NCBI RefSeq assembly: GCF_023715245.1 | Contig: NZ_JAMBNV010000001.1 | Coordinates: 62,001-126,000, forward strand | Direction of reading: 5' to 3' | Origin: Sporosarcina luteola | Lineage (GTDB): Bacteria > Bacillota > Bacilli > Bacillales_A > Planococcaceae | Length of the DNA stretch: 64,000 nucleotides | Shown here: one piece after another, positions 50,748 through 59,915 of the stretch | Numbering within the stretch: the first letter of the stretch is position 1 | Layout: each line of letters starts with the position of its first letter | Notes under the pieces: generated by a model | What the model was told of the DNA's origin: nothing | The model's input: only the letters and a program-made list of their open reading frames with translations | The model's database searches: none | Made by a program: the position numbers and the translations under genes

Positions 50748-51606
50748 CCGAACCCCTCCCCGTCTTTTCCTCGATAATTCGATTCACGTCGTCCTGTGTC
50801 AAATACGGAAACAGATTATAATGAGCATAGTTTGTGAAAGGTTTTCCTTCCGCTGTTGTTCCGGATATATGGATGGCAAATGCGAAAGGGTTCACAAAAC
50901 TTTTTTCTTTAAAATTAACTCTCAATGTCACAGATTTATCCTTCTCTAATTGAATTGGAAGCTTGAGGGAATCCAGCGGTTGCTCTGTTTGTTTGCCGCT
51001 TATTGTAAAGTTGAACCGTTCTTCAATCGGTTCATTGAAAGGGAAGTCGATTTTCTCGATTGCCAACGGCTCGGTTGCTCGGAATGTATCCCAGCTCGAG
51101 CCGTCATTGCTGCTTCCGCTAGATGGTTGTTCCAACGCTCTAGCATCGTCATTCCCATAGTACCTTTTTGGATGGATGATCACTTCCCCGATGGACGCGG
51201 TTGCTGATCTTCCGTCTGAATAAAACACTTCCATTTCGTTGAATGATTGTGCATTTTTTTTATCATTGAATGACCTTAGTGCGACTGTAATGCTTCTTAA
51301 TTCTTGATGATTATATGTGTCAATTGCATGGGGGGCGGTGGTTCCTGCATAGAAATAGTCACCTTGCGGAAAGCCTTCGACATCACCGAATCTTATATAA
51401 TTGATAGTTGAGTGATCGTTTTTATTTGCTAAATAGTAAAAGATGACATAGTTATGGTCGTGTTCATCCGTCGTCGTTTCAATATAATGATCCAGAAAAA
51501 TAGGCTCCTCCAATTGCTTTGACTGTGCGTATAATGAATTCGCAATCCAGCTGATTGCGATAAGTCCGATCGCTGCCCAAAAATAACGTTCTTTCAAATT
51601 CATCAC
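50740..51606 (-). CDS. Hypothetical secreted or membrane-anchored protein
   Basis: A 288-residue protein: an N-terminal helix at residues 9-27 (signal anchor), then a 260-residue outside part with many beta strands and a serine/glycine-rich middle (SSGSSNDGSS). Opens with GTG-ATG, both usable. No family recognised. It forms an operon with the membrane protein that overlaps it; a joint role in the envelope is inferred from that only. Confidence 0.6.
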   Translation of the reverse strand: MMNLKERYFWAAIGLIAISWIANSLYAQSKQLEEPIFLDHYIETTTDEHDHNYVIFYYLANKNDHSTINYIRFGDVEGFPQGDYFYAGTTAPHAIDTYNHQELRSITVALRSFNDKKNAQSFNEMEVFYSDGRSATASIGEVIIHPKRYYGNDDARALEQPSSGSSNDGSSWDTFRATEPLAIEKIDFPFNEPIEERFNFTISGKQTEQPLDSLKLPIQLEKDKSVTLRVNFKEKSFVNPFAFAIHISGTTAEGKPFTNYAHYNLFPYLTQDDVNRIIEEKTGRGSDE

Positions 51607-51682
51607 CCTTCCAACCTTTTCCTTTGTCTGTATATTGTCTCAAATTGAGGGTGGGATTGCATCAAATAGTTGGAGGGGAAGT

Positions 51683-51800
51683 TTACCACCGATTCTTGGC
51701 AAGTTACCACCGCTTTGCGCGACTTTACCACCGATTCTCGTCCAGTTATCACCGAATTGACCGCGTTTATCACCGATTCTCGTCAGGTTATCACCGAATG
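51683..51800. repeat. Intergenic 21-bp array, ggtgataa core on the minus strand, six units
   Basis: Read on the minus strand: tcggtgataa (three near the metG side) and tcggtggtaa/gcggtggtaa (three farther units). About 21-bp spacing. It is the inverse orientation of the arrays at 23862 and 24018, placed downstream of metG. Confidence 0.88.
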
Positions 51801-51827
51801 CTTATAATTACCTTCCATTCTCAAATG

Positions 51828-51854
51828 AAAAAACCTTCTCAAACTATGAGAAGG
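51828..51854 (-). terminator. Terminator after metG
   Basis: Minus strand CCTTCTCA-TAGTT-TGAGAAGG then T6. Confidence 0.88.
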
Positions 51855-51861
51855 TCAGAAT

Positions 51862-53508
51862 TCATTGCACCCCTATAGACTTATCCCTCAATCGTTCCAA
51901 TTCCACGTCAATCTGCTCGACATCAATCCGTTCAAACAGTGGTTTGACATGTGTCAATGTCAATTCACCAATTTCGATTTCCTTCCATTCAGGCTTCCGC
52001 AGTCTCAGCATCGCTTGCACATCCTCGCTCGAAAACGGCAGGAAAGGGGAGAGAAGCTGTGCCAGGTTTGCGATGACATATGCGCATGTAGCCATTGTTC
52101 GCCCACATGCTGCTTCGTCATCCTTGATCTGTACCCAAGGCTTTTCAACATCGAAGTATTTATTAGCCCGGCGTATGAACTCAAAAATCGTTTCGATCGC
52201 TTCTTTGAAGTGTCCTTCTTCAATTCGTTCGCCGACTTTGGAATAAAGCCCCACGACTAATTCCTTTATTTCCAAATTAATCTCCGCAACCGGCACAACC
52301 CCGGCATACGATTTTTCAATAAACTTCAATGTCCTGTTTACGAAATTTCCGTACGCCCCCAAAAGCTCTGAGTTATGGCTATAAATGAACTCGCGCCATG
52401 AAAAATCTGCATCCCTGCCTTCTGGAGCGTTCGCAGTCAGAAAATACCGCACCGAATCCGGATGATAATGTTCCAAAATATCCGGCACCCATACCGCCCA
52501 GTTTTGGCTCGTCGACAATTTCCGCTTCTCCAATGTCAAATATTCATTGGAAATGACACGAGTCGGCAATGCGTTCTCCTTGCCAATTCCCGTTAGAATA
52601 GCGGGCCAAATTATCGTATGGAAGGGGATATTGTCTTTGCCGTGCACATAGTAGGAGACTGTATCTTCATTCCAAAACTCCTCGAAATCGGATCGATTCA
52701 AAGCGGCCCATTCCTGGCTCGCGGAATAGTAGCCCGTCACCGCCTCGATCCACACATACACCTTTTTCTCCTCATAGCCTCTGACAGGTATTCCGACGCC
52801 ATTCGCCAAGTCTCTTGAGGCAGCCCGATCACGGAGACCTTCCCGTAAATAGCGCTCAGATTGGTGAATCGCATTTGCGCGCCATCTCCCTTCAGCTTTC
52901 GCTCCGCCGACATACTTCTCAAGTTCATCTTGAAAAGCACTTAATTTGAAATAAAAATGCTCCGTCTTCCGCACGGTCGGTTCATTCCCGCAAAGCTTGC
53001 ACGTACGCCCCATCAAATCAAGCGGATCTAAAATCGAGCCGCAATTATCGCACTGATCGCCTCGTGCACGACTTCCGCAGTGAGGGCAAATGCCTTCGAC
53101 GAATCGATCCGGAAGAAAACGCTCATCAACCTCGCAATACGTCTGTTCGACTTCTTTTTTGAAAATAAAACCACGGTCCAGTAACGTTAAAAATACATTG
53201 CGGACGACTTGATGATGAAATCTTCCGTCTGTCCGCGTGTAAATGTCATAAGAGAATCCCAATCTTGAAAAACAAACGATAAACTCTGTATGGTAACGGT
53301 CTGCAATTTCCTTAACAGACACCCCTTCGGCATTTGCCCGGATTGAAATAGGAGTCCCGTTGCAATCACTTCCTGAAGCATAAAGAACCTTCTCACCTTT
53401 CAACCGGTAATACCTCGCCAAAATATCCCCCGGCAGCAGCGCCGCGATATGTCCCAGATGCAACGACCCATTCGCGTACGGCCAAGCCCCTCCGATAAAA
53501 ACACTCAT
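51862..53508 (-). CDS. metG: Methionyl-tRNA synthetase, PYANG/double-zinc-knuckle type
   Basis: A 548-residue class I synthetase. [11 protein letters not shown] (residues 10-20) is the HIGH-box region in the wording of E. coli/archaeal-type MetRS; the standard Bacillus enzyme has a YYPSGKLHIGH-like form. [17 protein letters not shown] plus CKLCG are two zinc knuckles near residues 140-175. The KMSKS loop reads RKLSTS. No C-terminal tRNA-binding (EMAP-like) domain. It attaches methionine to tRNA(Met). Type-2 MetRS like this often exists as a second copy in Bacilli; here it is under a T-box. ATG 53508 follows GGGGGAAGG. Confidence 0.93.
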   Translation of the reverse strand: MSVFIGGAWPYANGSLHLGHIAALLPGDILARYYRLKGEKVLYASGSDCNGTPISIRANAEGVSVKEIADRYHTEFIVCFSRLGFSYDIYTRTDGRFHHQVVRNVFLTLLDRGFIFKKEVEQTYCEVDERFLPDRFVEGICPHCGSRARGDQCDNCGSILDPLDLMGRTCKLCGNEPTVRKTEHFYFKLSAFQDELEKYVGGAKAEGRWRANAIHQSERYLREGLRDRAASRDLANGVGIPVRGYEEKKVYVWIEAVTGYYSASQEWAALNRSDFEEFWNEDTVSYYVHGKDNIPFHTIIWPAILTGIGKENALPTRVISNEYLTLEKRKLSTSQNWAVWVPDILEHYHPDSVRYFLTANAPEGRDADFSWREFIYSHNSELLGAYGNFVNRTLKFIEKSYAGVVPVAEINLEIKELVVGLYSKVGERIEEGHFKEAIETIFEFIRRANKYFDVEKPWVQIKDDEAACGRTMATCAYVIANLAQLLSPFLPFSSEDVQAMLRLRKPEWKEIEIGELTLTHVKPLFERIDVEQIDVELERLRDKSIGVQ

Positions 53509-53533
53509 TTTCCTTCCCCCTCAAAATAAAATG

Positions 53534-53832
53534 AAAAAAACCCCGCCCCTATCGATAAAAACCGATAAGGACGGGGTCTATCACCCGTGGTACCACCTTA
53601 CTTCGCAACCAATTCACACTGATTGCCTCCAAAAGTACGCGCTGAAAAAGCGTTATACTCTGGCGAGGATAACAAGTGCCAACTCGTCGCATCCTACTGG
53701 TCCGAAGACGTTCAGTGCGCGGCTCAAGGATCATGTTCAAAAGATTTGTCCGCTTCATTTCCACCGACAGAAGCTCTCTAGGCGACATCCTCTTTCTACT
53801 TTTCCCTCTCATTGCCTTTAGTAAGATGTAGT
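53534..53832 (-). ncRNA. T-box riboswitch of metG
   Basis: On the minus strand the T-box sequence AAGGTGGTACCACGGG (53584-53599) is followed by a terminator CCCCGTCCTTATCGG ... CCGATAGGGGCGGGG-T7 type hairpin (53534-53577). Upstream are stem I landmarks AGAGAGCTTCTGTCGG and GGTGGAAATGAAGC, in which ATG (53756-53758) is a candidate methionine specifier. Uncharged tRNA(Met) would stabilise the antiterminator and switch metG on. The full 300-base region holds no protein gene. Confidence 0.92.
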
Positions 53833-53839
53833 TGAAATG

Positions 53840-53868
53840 ATTATAGTCATTTTATTCGAATAAATCAA
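53840..53868 (-). promoter_or_regulatory. Sigma-A promoter of the T-box/metG unit
   Basis: Minus strand TTGATT (53863-53868), 17 bp, TATAAT (53840-53845). Confidence 0.8.
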
Positions 53869-53874
53869 TAGCAA

Positions 53875-54054
53875 TTACCAATTGGTCGGTGGCCGCTTTT
53901 GGTCGTTCTTATCTTCATCTGTCTTGTTATTTTTATTTTTCACGTTATCGTTCTTCCCGATTACACCCATATCATCAGGGCTGATATCAAAGCCATACCC
54001 GAATTCCTCTCGATCCAATGTATTGCCTTTTTTAATTTTCTTCTCTTTTGCCAA
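53875..54054 (-). CDS. Small hydrophilic protein, unknown
   Basis: About 59 residues, strongly charged (K, N, D, E) with an asparagine/lysine-rich tail; probably disordered. TTG 54054 is eight bases after GGAGG and preferred over ATG 54084. It resembles small spore or stress proteins in composition only. Located just upstream of the metG promoter. Confidence 0.55.
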   Translation of the reverse strand: MAKEKKIKKGNTLDREEFGYGFDISPDDMGVIGKNDNVKNKNNKTDEDKNDQKRPPTNW

Positions 54055-54151
54055 GTCAATCACCTCCCGGTATATGGGAAGCATGGACTTTTTGGGGTGG
54101 ATTATAACAAGAGGGAGAAAAGTAGACCGTTCTAGGCGAAGGTATTAAGTG

Positions 54152-54350
54152 TTCTCACCGATTCACAAGCGGTTATCACCGACTTGGCCGACTTTATCAC
54201 CGAATCTCAGGCAGTTATCACCGCTTCGGCCGACGTTATCACCGACTTTACCTGGTTTATCACCGATTCGCTGCAACTTGATTGATTTTCATGGCAATTT
54301 CAAAGCCTGCAAAAGCTTATCACCACTCACACCTAGTTTATCACCACTCA
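54152..54350. repeat. Intergenic 21-bp array, ggtgataa core on the minus strand, about eight units
   Basis: Cores ttatcaccga/ttatcaccgc at about 21-bp steps from 54152 to 54265, a 45-bp break, then two ttatcaccact units (54317-54350). On the minus strand this is the ggtgataa family. It accounts for most of the roughly 400-bp gap before the response regulator; the rest (54351-54478) is the promoter region of that gene. Confidence 0.88.
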
Positions 54351-54478
54351 ACAATGTAACAGGCATAATTCTTAAGTCAACAACTCTCCATCTTAAGAAT
54401 TTCTTCATAATTCCCCTAACGGAATGTTAAGATTTACCCACTACAATTGGTATCATAGAGGAAAGTGAGGTGCGGATG

Positions 54479-55168
54479 ATGGCGAAGTTTACAGTGCTTG
54501 TGGCGGATGATGATAAGGAGATCCGTGACGGGATTGAAATTTATTTAAAAAATGAAGGATACAACGTTTTGAAAGCAGCGGATGGAAAAGAGGCGCTCGA
54601 CCTGCTCACAACAAATGAAGTCCATTTGCTCATCCTCGACATTATGATGCCAAATATGGATGGGATTACGGCGACGTTCAAAATCCGGGAGGCGCAAAAC
54701 ATTCCAATCATCATGCTGAGTGCGAAGGCGGAGGATTCGGATAAGATTCATGGATTGTCGGTCGGCGCGGATGATTATGTGACGAAGCCATTCCACCCGC
54801 TTGAGTTGATGGCACGAGTGAAGTCGCAGCTGCGCAGGTATGTTCAGTTTGGCACATACGATGGTCAGAAAAAGATTGAGATTGACGGATTGGCGTTAGA
54901 TGAGGACGCGAAAGAGTTATCGGTTGATGGGAAACCGGTAAAGCTGACGCCGATTGAATATAAGATTACGGAATTACTCATGAAAAACGCGGGGCGTGTG
55001 TTTTCGATTAATGAGATTTACGAGCGAGTGTGGAATGAAGAAGCGTATAATGCGGAAAACATTGTGGCGGTCCACATCCGTAAAATTCGCGAAAAAATCG
55101 AGGCGGATCCAAAAAATCCGAGATATGTAAAGGTGGTGTGGGGCATTGGCTACAAAATCGAAAAGTGA
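54479..55168 (+). CDS. OmpR-family response regulator
   Basis: About 229 residues: receiver domain with acidic pocket ADDD (10-12), phosphoacceptor Asp54 in LILDIMMPNMD, conserved Lys103 in VTKPFHP, and a winged helix (LTPIEYKITELLMKNAGRVFSINEIYERVWNEEA). Starts at GTG 54470 or ATG 54476 are also in frame, but GTGAGG lies 8 bases before ATG 54479. It is phosphorylated by the kinase coded downstream. Closest in style to VanR/YcbL-type regulators; targets unknown. Confidence 0.93.
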   Translation: MAKFTVLVADDDKEIRDGIEIYLKNEGYNVLKAADGKEALDLLTTNEVHLLILDIMMPNMDGITATFKIREAQNIPIIMLSAKAEDSDKIHGLSVGADDYVTKPFHPLELMARVKSQLRRYVQFGTYDGQKKIEIDGLALDEDAKELSVDGKPVKLTPIEYKITELLMKNAGRVFSINEIYERVWNEEAYNAENIVAVHIRKIREKIEADPKNPRYVKVVWGIGYKIEK

Positions 55169-55325
55169 TTGGGGCATCGTATTTTCGGTGTTCTCCATCT
55201 GTATCGCAATCGTAAGCATCGGCTATTGTTTCCCTTACATCATCGATATGTTCGAAAACGGTTGGGAACGATCAACACGAGCCATCGCCTATTTTTCGCG
55301 CATCATTAGAGGAGGCACAGCCTGA
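55146..55325 (+). CDS. 59-residue membrane protein between response regulator and kinase
   Basis: Reading frame from TTG 55146 (after AGGTGGTGTGGGG) to TGA 55323-55325. The product starts MATKSKSDWGIVFSVFSICI, has one helix at about residues 9-30, and ends in a charged tail (NGWERSTRAIAYFSRII). It overlaps the end of the regulator by 23 bases and its TGA shares an A with the ATG of the kinase (TGATG). The double overlap and membrane helix make a real gene likely, probably an accessory or coupling peptide of the two-component system. Confidence 0.7.
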   Translation: MATKSKSDWGIVFSVFSICIAIVSIGYCFPYIIDMFENGWERSTRAIAYFSRIIRGGTA

Positions 55326-57526
55326 TGAAGAATAAAGTACTTCTATTACTATGGGCTGCGCTAGTAACGATTATGCTGCTCGCCAGTCTTTCATTTGCAA
55401 GACAAGGAACAGCGCTGATTGGAAAGGATTTCTCCGATTTCGATGACTTCGCTTGGCGGCTCGATGAGTTTTACAACACTATAGGTTCGACAGTGCTTAA
55501 CCCGATTGACGTGGAAGAGACGAAGAAAAATATTACCGTCTCAGACAATGAAATCGAAGATCACCGGAATCGCTACGGTACACTTTCAGACCAACTCTCC
55601 AATATCCATGACCAATATGCGCAGAGGATAGCGGATGCGAAAGATGCTGGAAATGAACTGTTGCAAAGCACGTTGATCGAAGAACGGGACATGAAACTTG
55701 CAGATATCCGGAAGAACTTCGAGAGCGATGCACATGTTGAGGCGAAAATTCGCAAAGAAAAAGAGAAAGCATTAGTTCAATATTTGAATGAAATCAAATC
55801 AAATTCATTTTCATTGCCGGTTGCTTATGAATTCAAGGACGTTGAAACGGGGGAAAGGTTTTCTTCTGGAGATGTTTCAGTACCTGCGATTTATAAAAAG
55901 CAATTTAATGCCGCAAAGGGCTATTTTAAAGCGAATTCATTGCCAGGGCATAACGATGGATGGGTAAAGACTTCTATTGATCAAAAAGACATTATGTTCC
56001 CAGACACAGAGGTCACAATAATGAATTCCGTGAGAACGTTTGAAGGCACTGTCATTATTCCGAGGACAGCAGTTGCAAAGGGTGGCGCCCTCTATTGGCA
56101 ATACAGGGATTTCAATAAAGGGAAGCTTGCCATGTTCATCTTTTGGATCATTGGCCTCGTTGCCCTCGTTGCATTAGTCACTGTCATGAAATTTCAGAAG
56201 GAATGGGTAACAGGGACCGGAATTTCGGATTGGTATGCCAATTTAAAAATCGATGTAAAGGCTGCAGCACTTATTATGTCAGCCCTCATTTTAGTTGGAT
56301 ATCTCAACAGCGAGTCCTATACTCTGCCGGATTTCTTTACGTATCAAAGGTTGGGTAGATGGGGTGCTGGACTGACTTCCTTCTTTATTGGCGGCGTCAT
56401 CATGACTGCCTTGCTAGCATTCCAGCTTGTAAATGGTGTGGAACGATGGGAGAAAAAAGGGATATTGGCAAGAGATATAAAAAACAGTTTCACGCTCCAA
56501 TTTCTTAAAGCGTGGCGTGAAATGTTCCTTAAAAGATCGATCGGCGTTCAGTCGTTCATCCTGCTTATCGGATTTTTCTTAGCGGGAATCGGATTCATTG
56601 TCGGTCTTATGGATGGGTCCTTATTCATCCTCTACACATTTTGCGTCATATTTCTTGGTCTTCCTGCCCTCTATATGTTCGTCCGGCGTTCTGCGTACTT
56701 GAACCGGATCATCATTGCGACGGAACAGATGGCAGCAGGGCGTTTGAATGAAGATATTAAAGTCGAAGGCCGTTCACCGCTTGCAGAGCACGCGAAAAAC
56801 CTGAATAATCTCCGTGAAGGCGTGCGGGTTTCCATGACCGAGCAAGCGAAAAGTGAGCGATTGAAGACGGAATTGATTACAAATGTGAGTCATGATCTGC
56901 GGACTCCATTGACATCGATCATCACGTACACCGATCTCTTGAAGGATGAAACGATAACACCGGAGGAACGCGCAAAATATGTCGACATTCTTGATAAAAA
57001 ATCGCAAAGACTGAAGACGCTCATTGAGGATTTATTCGAAGTGTCGAAAATGGCAAGTGGAAATCTAGAGTTGCACAAACAGCGCGTCGATCTGACGCAA
57101 TTGCTTCAACAGGCGCTTGCGGAGCATGCCGAAGATATTACCGATTCCGGTCTCGACTTCCGGACGGCGCTTCCAGACGATATGCTTATCGCTTATGTAG
57201 ACGGTCAAAGATGGTGGCGTGTCCTCGATAACTTGATCGTGAATGCTATCAAATATTCGCTCCCGGGCACTCGCGTGTACGTAACACTCCGAAAAGTAGG
57301 GGAGTCTGCAGAATTTATCGTAAAAAATATTACGAAATATGAGCTTGGGGAAAATGTTGATGAGCTGTTTGAACGTTTCAAGCGTGCCGATACATCACGT
57401 CATACCGACGGCTCGGGTCTCGGATTAGCAATCGCGCAATCAATCGTTGACATGCACGGTGGAATTATGAAAATCGATCTTGATGGCGATCTGTTCAAAG
57501 TGACAGTTACAGTACCGACAAAATAA
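55325..57526 (+). CDS. Large membrane sensor histidine kinase
   Basis: A 733-residue kinase. Helix 1 at 5-24, a 250-residue outside domain with a coiled-coil-like charged part (residues 95-160), then seven or so helices between about 270 and 460, a HAMP-like linker, the dimerisation/phosphoacceptor box SHDLRTPL (His523), N-box DNLIVNAIKYS near 637-647 and G-box GSGLGLAIA near 700. The many-helix membrane module is unusual for an OmpR partner kinase. ATG 55325 is coupled to the small gene upstream. Signal unknown. Confidence 0.92.
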   Translation: MKNKVLLLLWAALVTIMLLASLSFARQGTALIGKDFSDFDDFAWRLDEFYNTIGSTVLNPIDVEETKKNITVSDNEIEDHRNRYGTLSDQLSNIHDQYAQRIADAKDAGNELLQSTLIEERDMKLADIRKNFESDAHVEAKIRKEKEKALVQYLNEIKSNSFSLPVAYEFKDVETGERFSSGDVSVPAIYKKQFNAAKGYFKANSLPGHNDGWVKTSIDQKDIMFPDTEVTIMNSVRTFEGTVIIPRTAVAKGGALYWQYRDFNKGKLAMFIFWIIGLVALVALVTVMKFQKEWVTGTGISDWYANLKIDVKAAALIMSALILVGYLNSESYTLPDFFTYQRLGRWGAGLTSFFIGGVIMTALLAFQLVNGVERWEKKGILARDIKNSFTLQFLKAWREMFLKRSIGVQSFILLIGFFLAGIGFIVGLMDGSLFILYTFCVIFLGLPALYMFVRRSAYLNRIIIATEQMAAGRLNEDIKVEGRSPLAEHAKNLNNLREGVRVSMTEQAKSERLKTELITNVSHDLRTPLTSIITYTDLLKDETITPEERAKYVDILDKKSQRLKTLIEDLFEVSKMASGNLELHKQRVDLTQLLQQALAEHAEDITDSGLDFRTALPDDMLIAYVDGQRWWRVLDNLIVNAIKYSLPGTRVYVTLRKVGESAEFIVKNITKYELGENVDELFERFKRADTSRHTDGSGLGLAIAQSIVDMHGGIMKIDLDGDLFKVTVTVPTK

Positions 57527-57531
57527 ACAAT

Positions 57532-57575
57532 CCGCATGCGCTTCTGAGAATAATTGGCAGGCATGCGGTTTTTTT
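57532..57575 (+). terminator. Terminator of the two-component operon
   Basis: CCGCATGC, 21-base loop, GCATGCGG then T7. Confidence 0.8.
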
Positions 57576-57657
57576 ATTTGTGAAGATCGACTAAAGGTTT
57601 ACAACCGACCAACCAAAGGAATACAAATAGAAAAACTTTTGTGCGGAGGTGGCCGGT

Positions 57658-58692
57658 TTGTATAGCCGATGGATGGATTTGGACAGGCGATATAAGCGGG
57701 TCATTTTTCTGATTGGTATAATGGCGCTTCTGCTCGTCGTAGCTACGGTTGGATTCATGTATTTTGAAGATTTATCCCCATTCAATGCCTTTTGGATGAC
57801 AATCATTTCAGTCATGACAATCGGCTATGGAGACATTTATCCGACGACGGAAGGAGGCCGCTGGTTTGCCTTGTTTCTTGTGCCGCTAGGAGCGGGAATC
57901 GTGACATATGCACTCGGGATCGGGGCTTCCTATTTCATCGAACAGCAATTATCGAATAGGGTGTGGGTGAGAAGGATGGAAAAACAAATTGCCAATTTAA
58001 CTGACCATATCATCATCTGCGGTTTCGGGCGCGTCGGTCGGCAAGTGTATAAGCAATTAAAGGAGGAAGGCGTTCAGATTTTAGTCATTCATGACAATGA
58101 AAGTGACTTGCTGGAAGTTGTAGAACCGGGCACTCTTCGTCTGATCGGCGATCCAACTGACAAAGCTGTCTTGCTGCAGGCACGTGTCGATCAAGCCCGT
58201 GCACTTATCACCACTTTATCCAATGACGCCGATAATGTTTTCATCACTTTGACTGCAAAGAGCATCAACGAGGATATAGTCATCTCGGCACGTGCGGAAC
58301 GGGATGACTCGGAGGATATATTGGAAAAAGCGGGCGCGGATAGCGTCATTAACCCGTCTATCATCGGGGGCAGGGAGTTGGCGATGTCTATCATGAAACC
58401 GAACGGCACCGACTTCATCAATGATCTGATCCGATCGGAAGAAAAAGAGTTCATGGTCGGGGAAGTTGCACTGGATCATACGGAACCGTTTATCGGAATG
58501 ACAATCGAGGACGCGAACCTGCAGAAACACTTTGAAATCACCCTCGTCGCGATTTTACGGAATGAAGAACTGCTTAGCAATCCGGATTTGAATGAAAAAT
58601 TTCAGCAGGGGGATACATTGATTGTCATCGGCAATCCGAAAAAAATCGAGCATTTCCGTGTCAATAAAAATAAAGGACATACACCCCGATGA
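57658..58692 (+). CDS. Potassium channel with TrkA-N (RCK) domains, YugO-like
   Basis: About 344 residues. Two helices flank a pore loop with selectivity filter TIGYGDIYP (around residue 60), followed by an RCK/TrkA-N domain (IIICGFGRVGRQVYKQL, a Rossmann NAD-binding motif) and a TrkA-C-like end. Family channels let K+ pass under control of nucleotides or Ca2+; YugO serves in biofilm signalling. TTG 57658 is 8 bases after GGAGG; GTG 57649 in frame is too close. Its last 32 bases overlap the convergent CPBP gene. Confidence 0.92.
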   Translation: MYSRWMDLDRRYKRVIFLIGIMALLLVVATVGFMYFEDLSPFNAFWMTIISVMTIGYGDIYPTTEGGRWFALFLVPLGAGIVTYALGIGASYFIEQQLSNRVWVRRMEKQIANLTDHIIICGFGRVGRQVYKQLKEEGVQILVIHDNESDLLEVVEPGTLRLIGDPTDKAVLLQARVDQARALITTLSNDADNVFITLTAKSINEDIVISARAERDDSEDILEKAGADSVINPSIIGGRELAMSIMKPNGTDFINDLIRSEEKEFMVGEVALDHTEPFIGMTIEDANLQKHFEITLVAILRNEELLSNPDLNEKFQQGDTLIVIGNPKKIEHFRVNKNKGHTPR

Positions 58693-59311
58693 ATAGTATG
58701 CCAAGATCCGCGAACATATGGATGATCCAAGACGGCAGGATCGTGCGGCATTTTTCATTCACAAGCTGAAAGATCAGCCCGCCTGCCCAAAGTCCGCCGA
58801 CAGCTAGCAGTAAAATCGGCAATGTGAACCAAGGTAAGAAGATTGCGATATGGTAAATAGCGAAAAAGAACGGCGGCAGGATGAACCGCATTTTTGACTG
58901 TCCGAATAGGTTAGGCAGCAATCCGCGAAAAAAGAATTCCTCAATGACCGAGTTTCCGATTAAAATATATAGTGCGGTGAACGGGAATACGGCAGGTGTA
59001 ATGCCGGATTGCAGCAAGTCGTCCCGCACAGAAGCGATGTCAATGAACTGTTGCAATAAAAGGTAGGCACCGATAATGAGCGCCATGATCGATATTCCTA
59101 AAATGAAAGCGAGTCGCATGCTCTTTCGGTCAGCTTTCCGGAACCGGAGAAATGGAAACTTGGTGGCGCGAAAAAGAATCAAAGGGATTGCAAGAAATAG
59201 CATCACCTTTGCGACAGTTTTAACTTCGTACGTTACACCGACACTTTGCTCAATCCATAACAACAGCAAAATGCTGAGTATAGGAAAGACAACTCCGAAC
59301 CATTTTTGCAT
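58661..59311 (-). CDS. CPBP-family intramembrane metalloprotease (second)
   Basis: A 216-residue protein with six or seven helices and motifs IGNSVIEEFFFRGLLP (EExxxR), FFFAIYHIAIF and PSWIIHMFADLGI, short but complete CPBP. The 3' end overlaps the channel gene in the opposite direction, leaving no room for a terminator. Function unknown. Confidence 0.88.
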   Translation of the reverse strand: MQKWFGVVFPILSILLLLWIEQSVGVTYEVKTVAKVMLFLAIPLILFRATKFPFLRFRKADRKSMRLAFILGISIMALIIGAYLLLQQFIDIASVRDDLLQSGITPAVFPFTALYILIGNSVIEEFFFRGLLPNLFGQSKMRFILPPFFFAIYHIAIFLPWFTLPILLLAVGGLWAGGLIFQLVNEKCRTILPSWIIHMFADLGILFIGVYVLYFY

Positions 59312-59499
59312 CCAATCACCCCACGATTTTCTCCGTTACTATTCTATGTAACTTTGACGTCTTAAATAAAAAGATGTTTCATTTGCGAACTATTTTGAAA
59401 GACTAGGTTTACGACTAAACAGCGGCGGGTATAGATGAAAACCACCTCTCGCCTTGCGAGGGATTTCCTTGTTTGATGAGAGAAAAAGGAGGAATCCAT

Positions 59500-59835
59500 A
59501 TGACGATTGTTGATGGTAAATATCCGAACAAAAAGGACTTGGAACCGAAAATCCTGCATCCTGGAAAAGGGATTGGACCCACGTACGAACTGCCTTTGGC
59601 GGATCCTGCCGACTCGAACTGGACACATGAATTCCGTAAAAATGCACAAGACAGAACAGGCATACATGACCCATCAGCTTATAGTGAAAATAAGCCACTT
59701 GTCGATGAATTCCAACTGATGGGAAATGAAGTGCCTTTGGAAATGCAGACGGATGAAAATCGGGAATTCAACAGTATGACCCGAGAAAAGTGGAACAGCC
59801 AAAAGAGAAATGACAAACCGATAGATCTTACGTAA
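59500..59835 (+). CDS. DUF3905-like small protein
   Basis: A 111-residue hydrophilic protein (HPGKGIGPTYELPLADPADSNWTHEFRK, ends REKWNSQKRNDKPIDLT) resembling DUF3905 proteins of Bacillales, function unknown. ATG 59500 follows AAAAGGAGG by seven bases; the in-frame TTG/ATG at 59473 are rejected. Confidence 0.7.
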   Translation: MTIVDGKYPNKKDLEPKILHPGKGIGPTYELPLADPADSNWTHEFRKNAQDRTGIHDPSAYSENKPLVDEFQLMGNEVPLEMQTDENREFNSMTREKWNSQKRNDKPIDLT

Positions 59836-59873
59836 AGTGGGCACCCGACAGCGGATGTCCGCTTTTCCTTTTT
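59834..59873 (+). terminator. Hairpin terminator
   Basis: AAAGTGGGCA, loop, TGTCCGCTTT (two wobble pairs) then TCCTTTTTC. Confidence 0.55.
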
Positions 59874-59915
59874 CATTTCCTTTTATAGTATGATGACGTA
59901 AAGGGGGAATTGGAA

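Noticed and set aside
53549..53812. 87-residue minus-strand frame
   Set aside because: It covers the T-box leader; its sequence is explained by RNA landmarks.
24018..54350. Proteins with heptapeptide repeats (LSPLRR, YHRF, ASK types) in the periodic arrays
   Set aside because: A 21-bp period keeps any frame open by chance. There are no ribosome sites, frames differ between loci, and the related 20-bp arrays break the frame.
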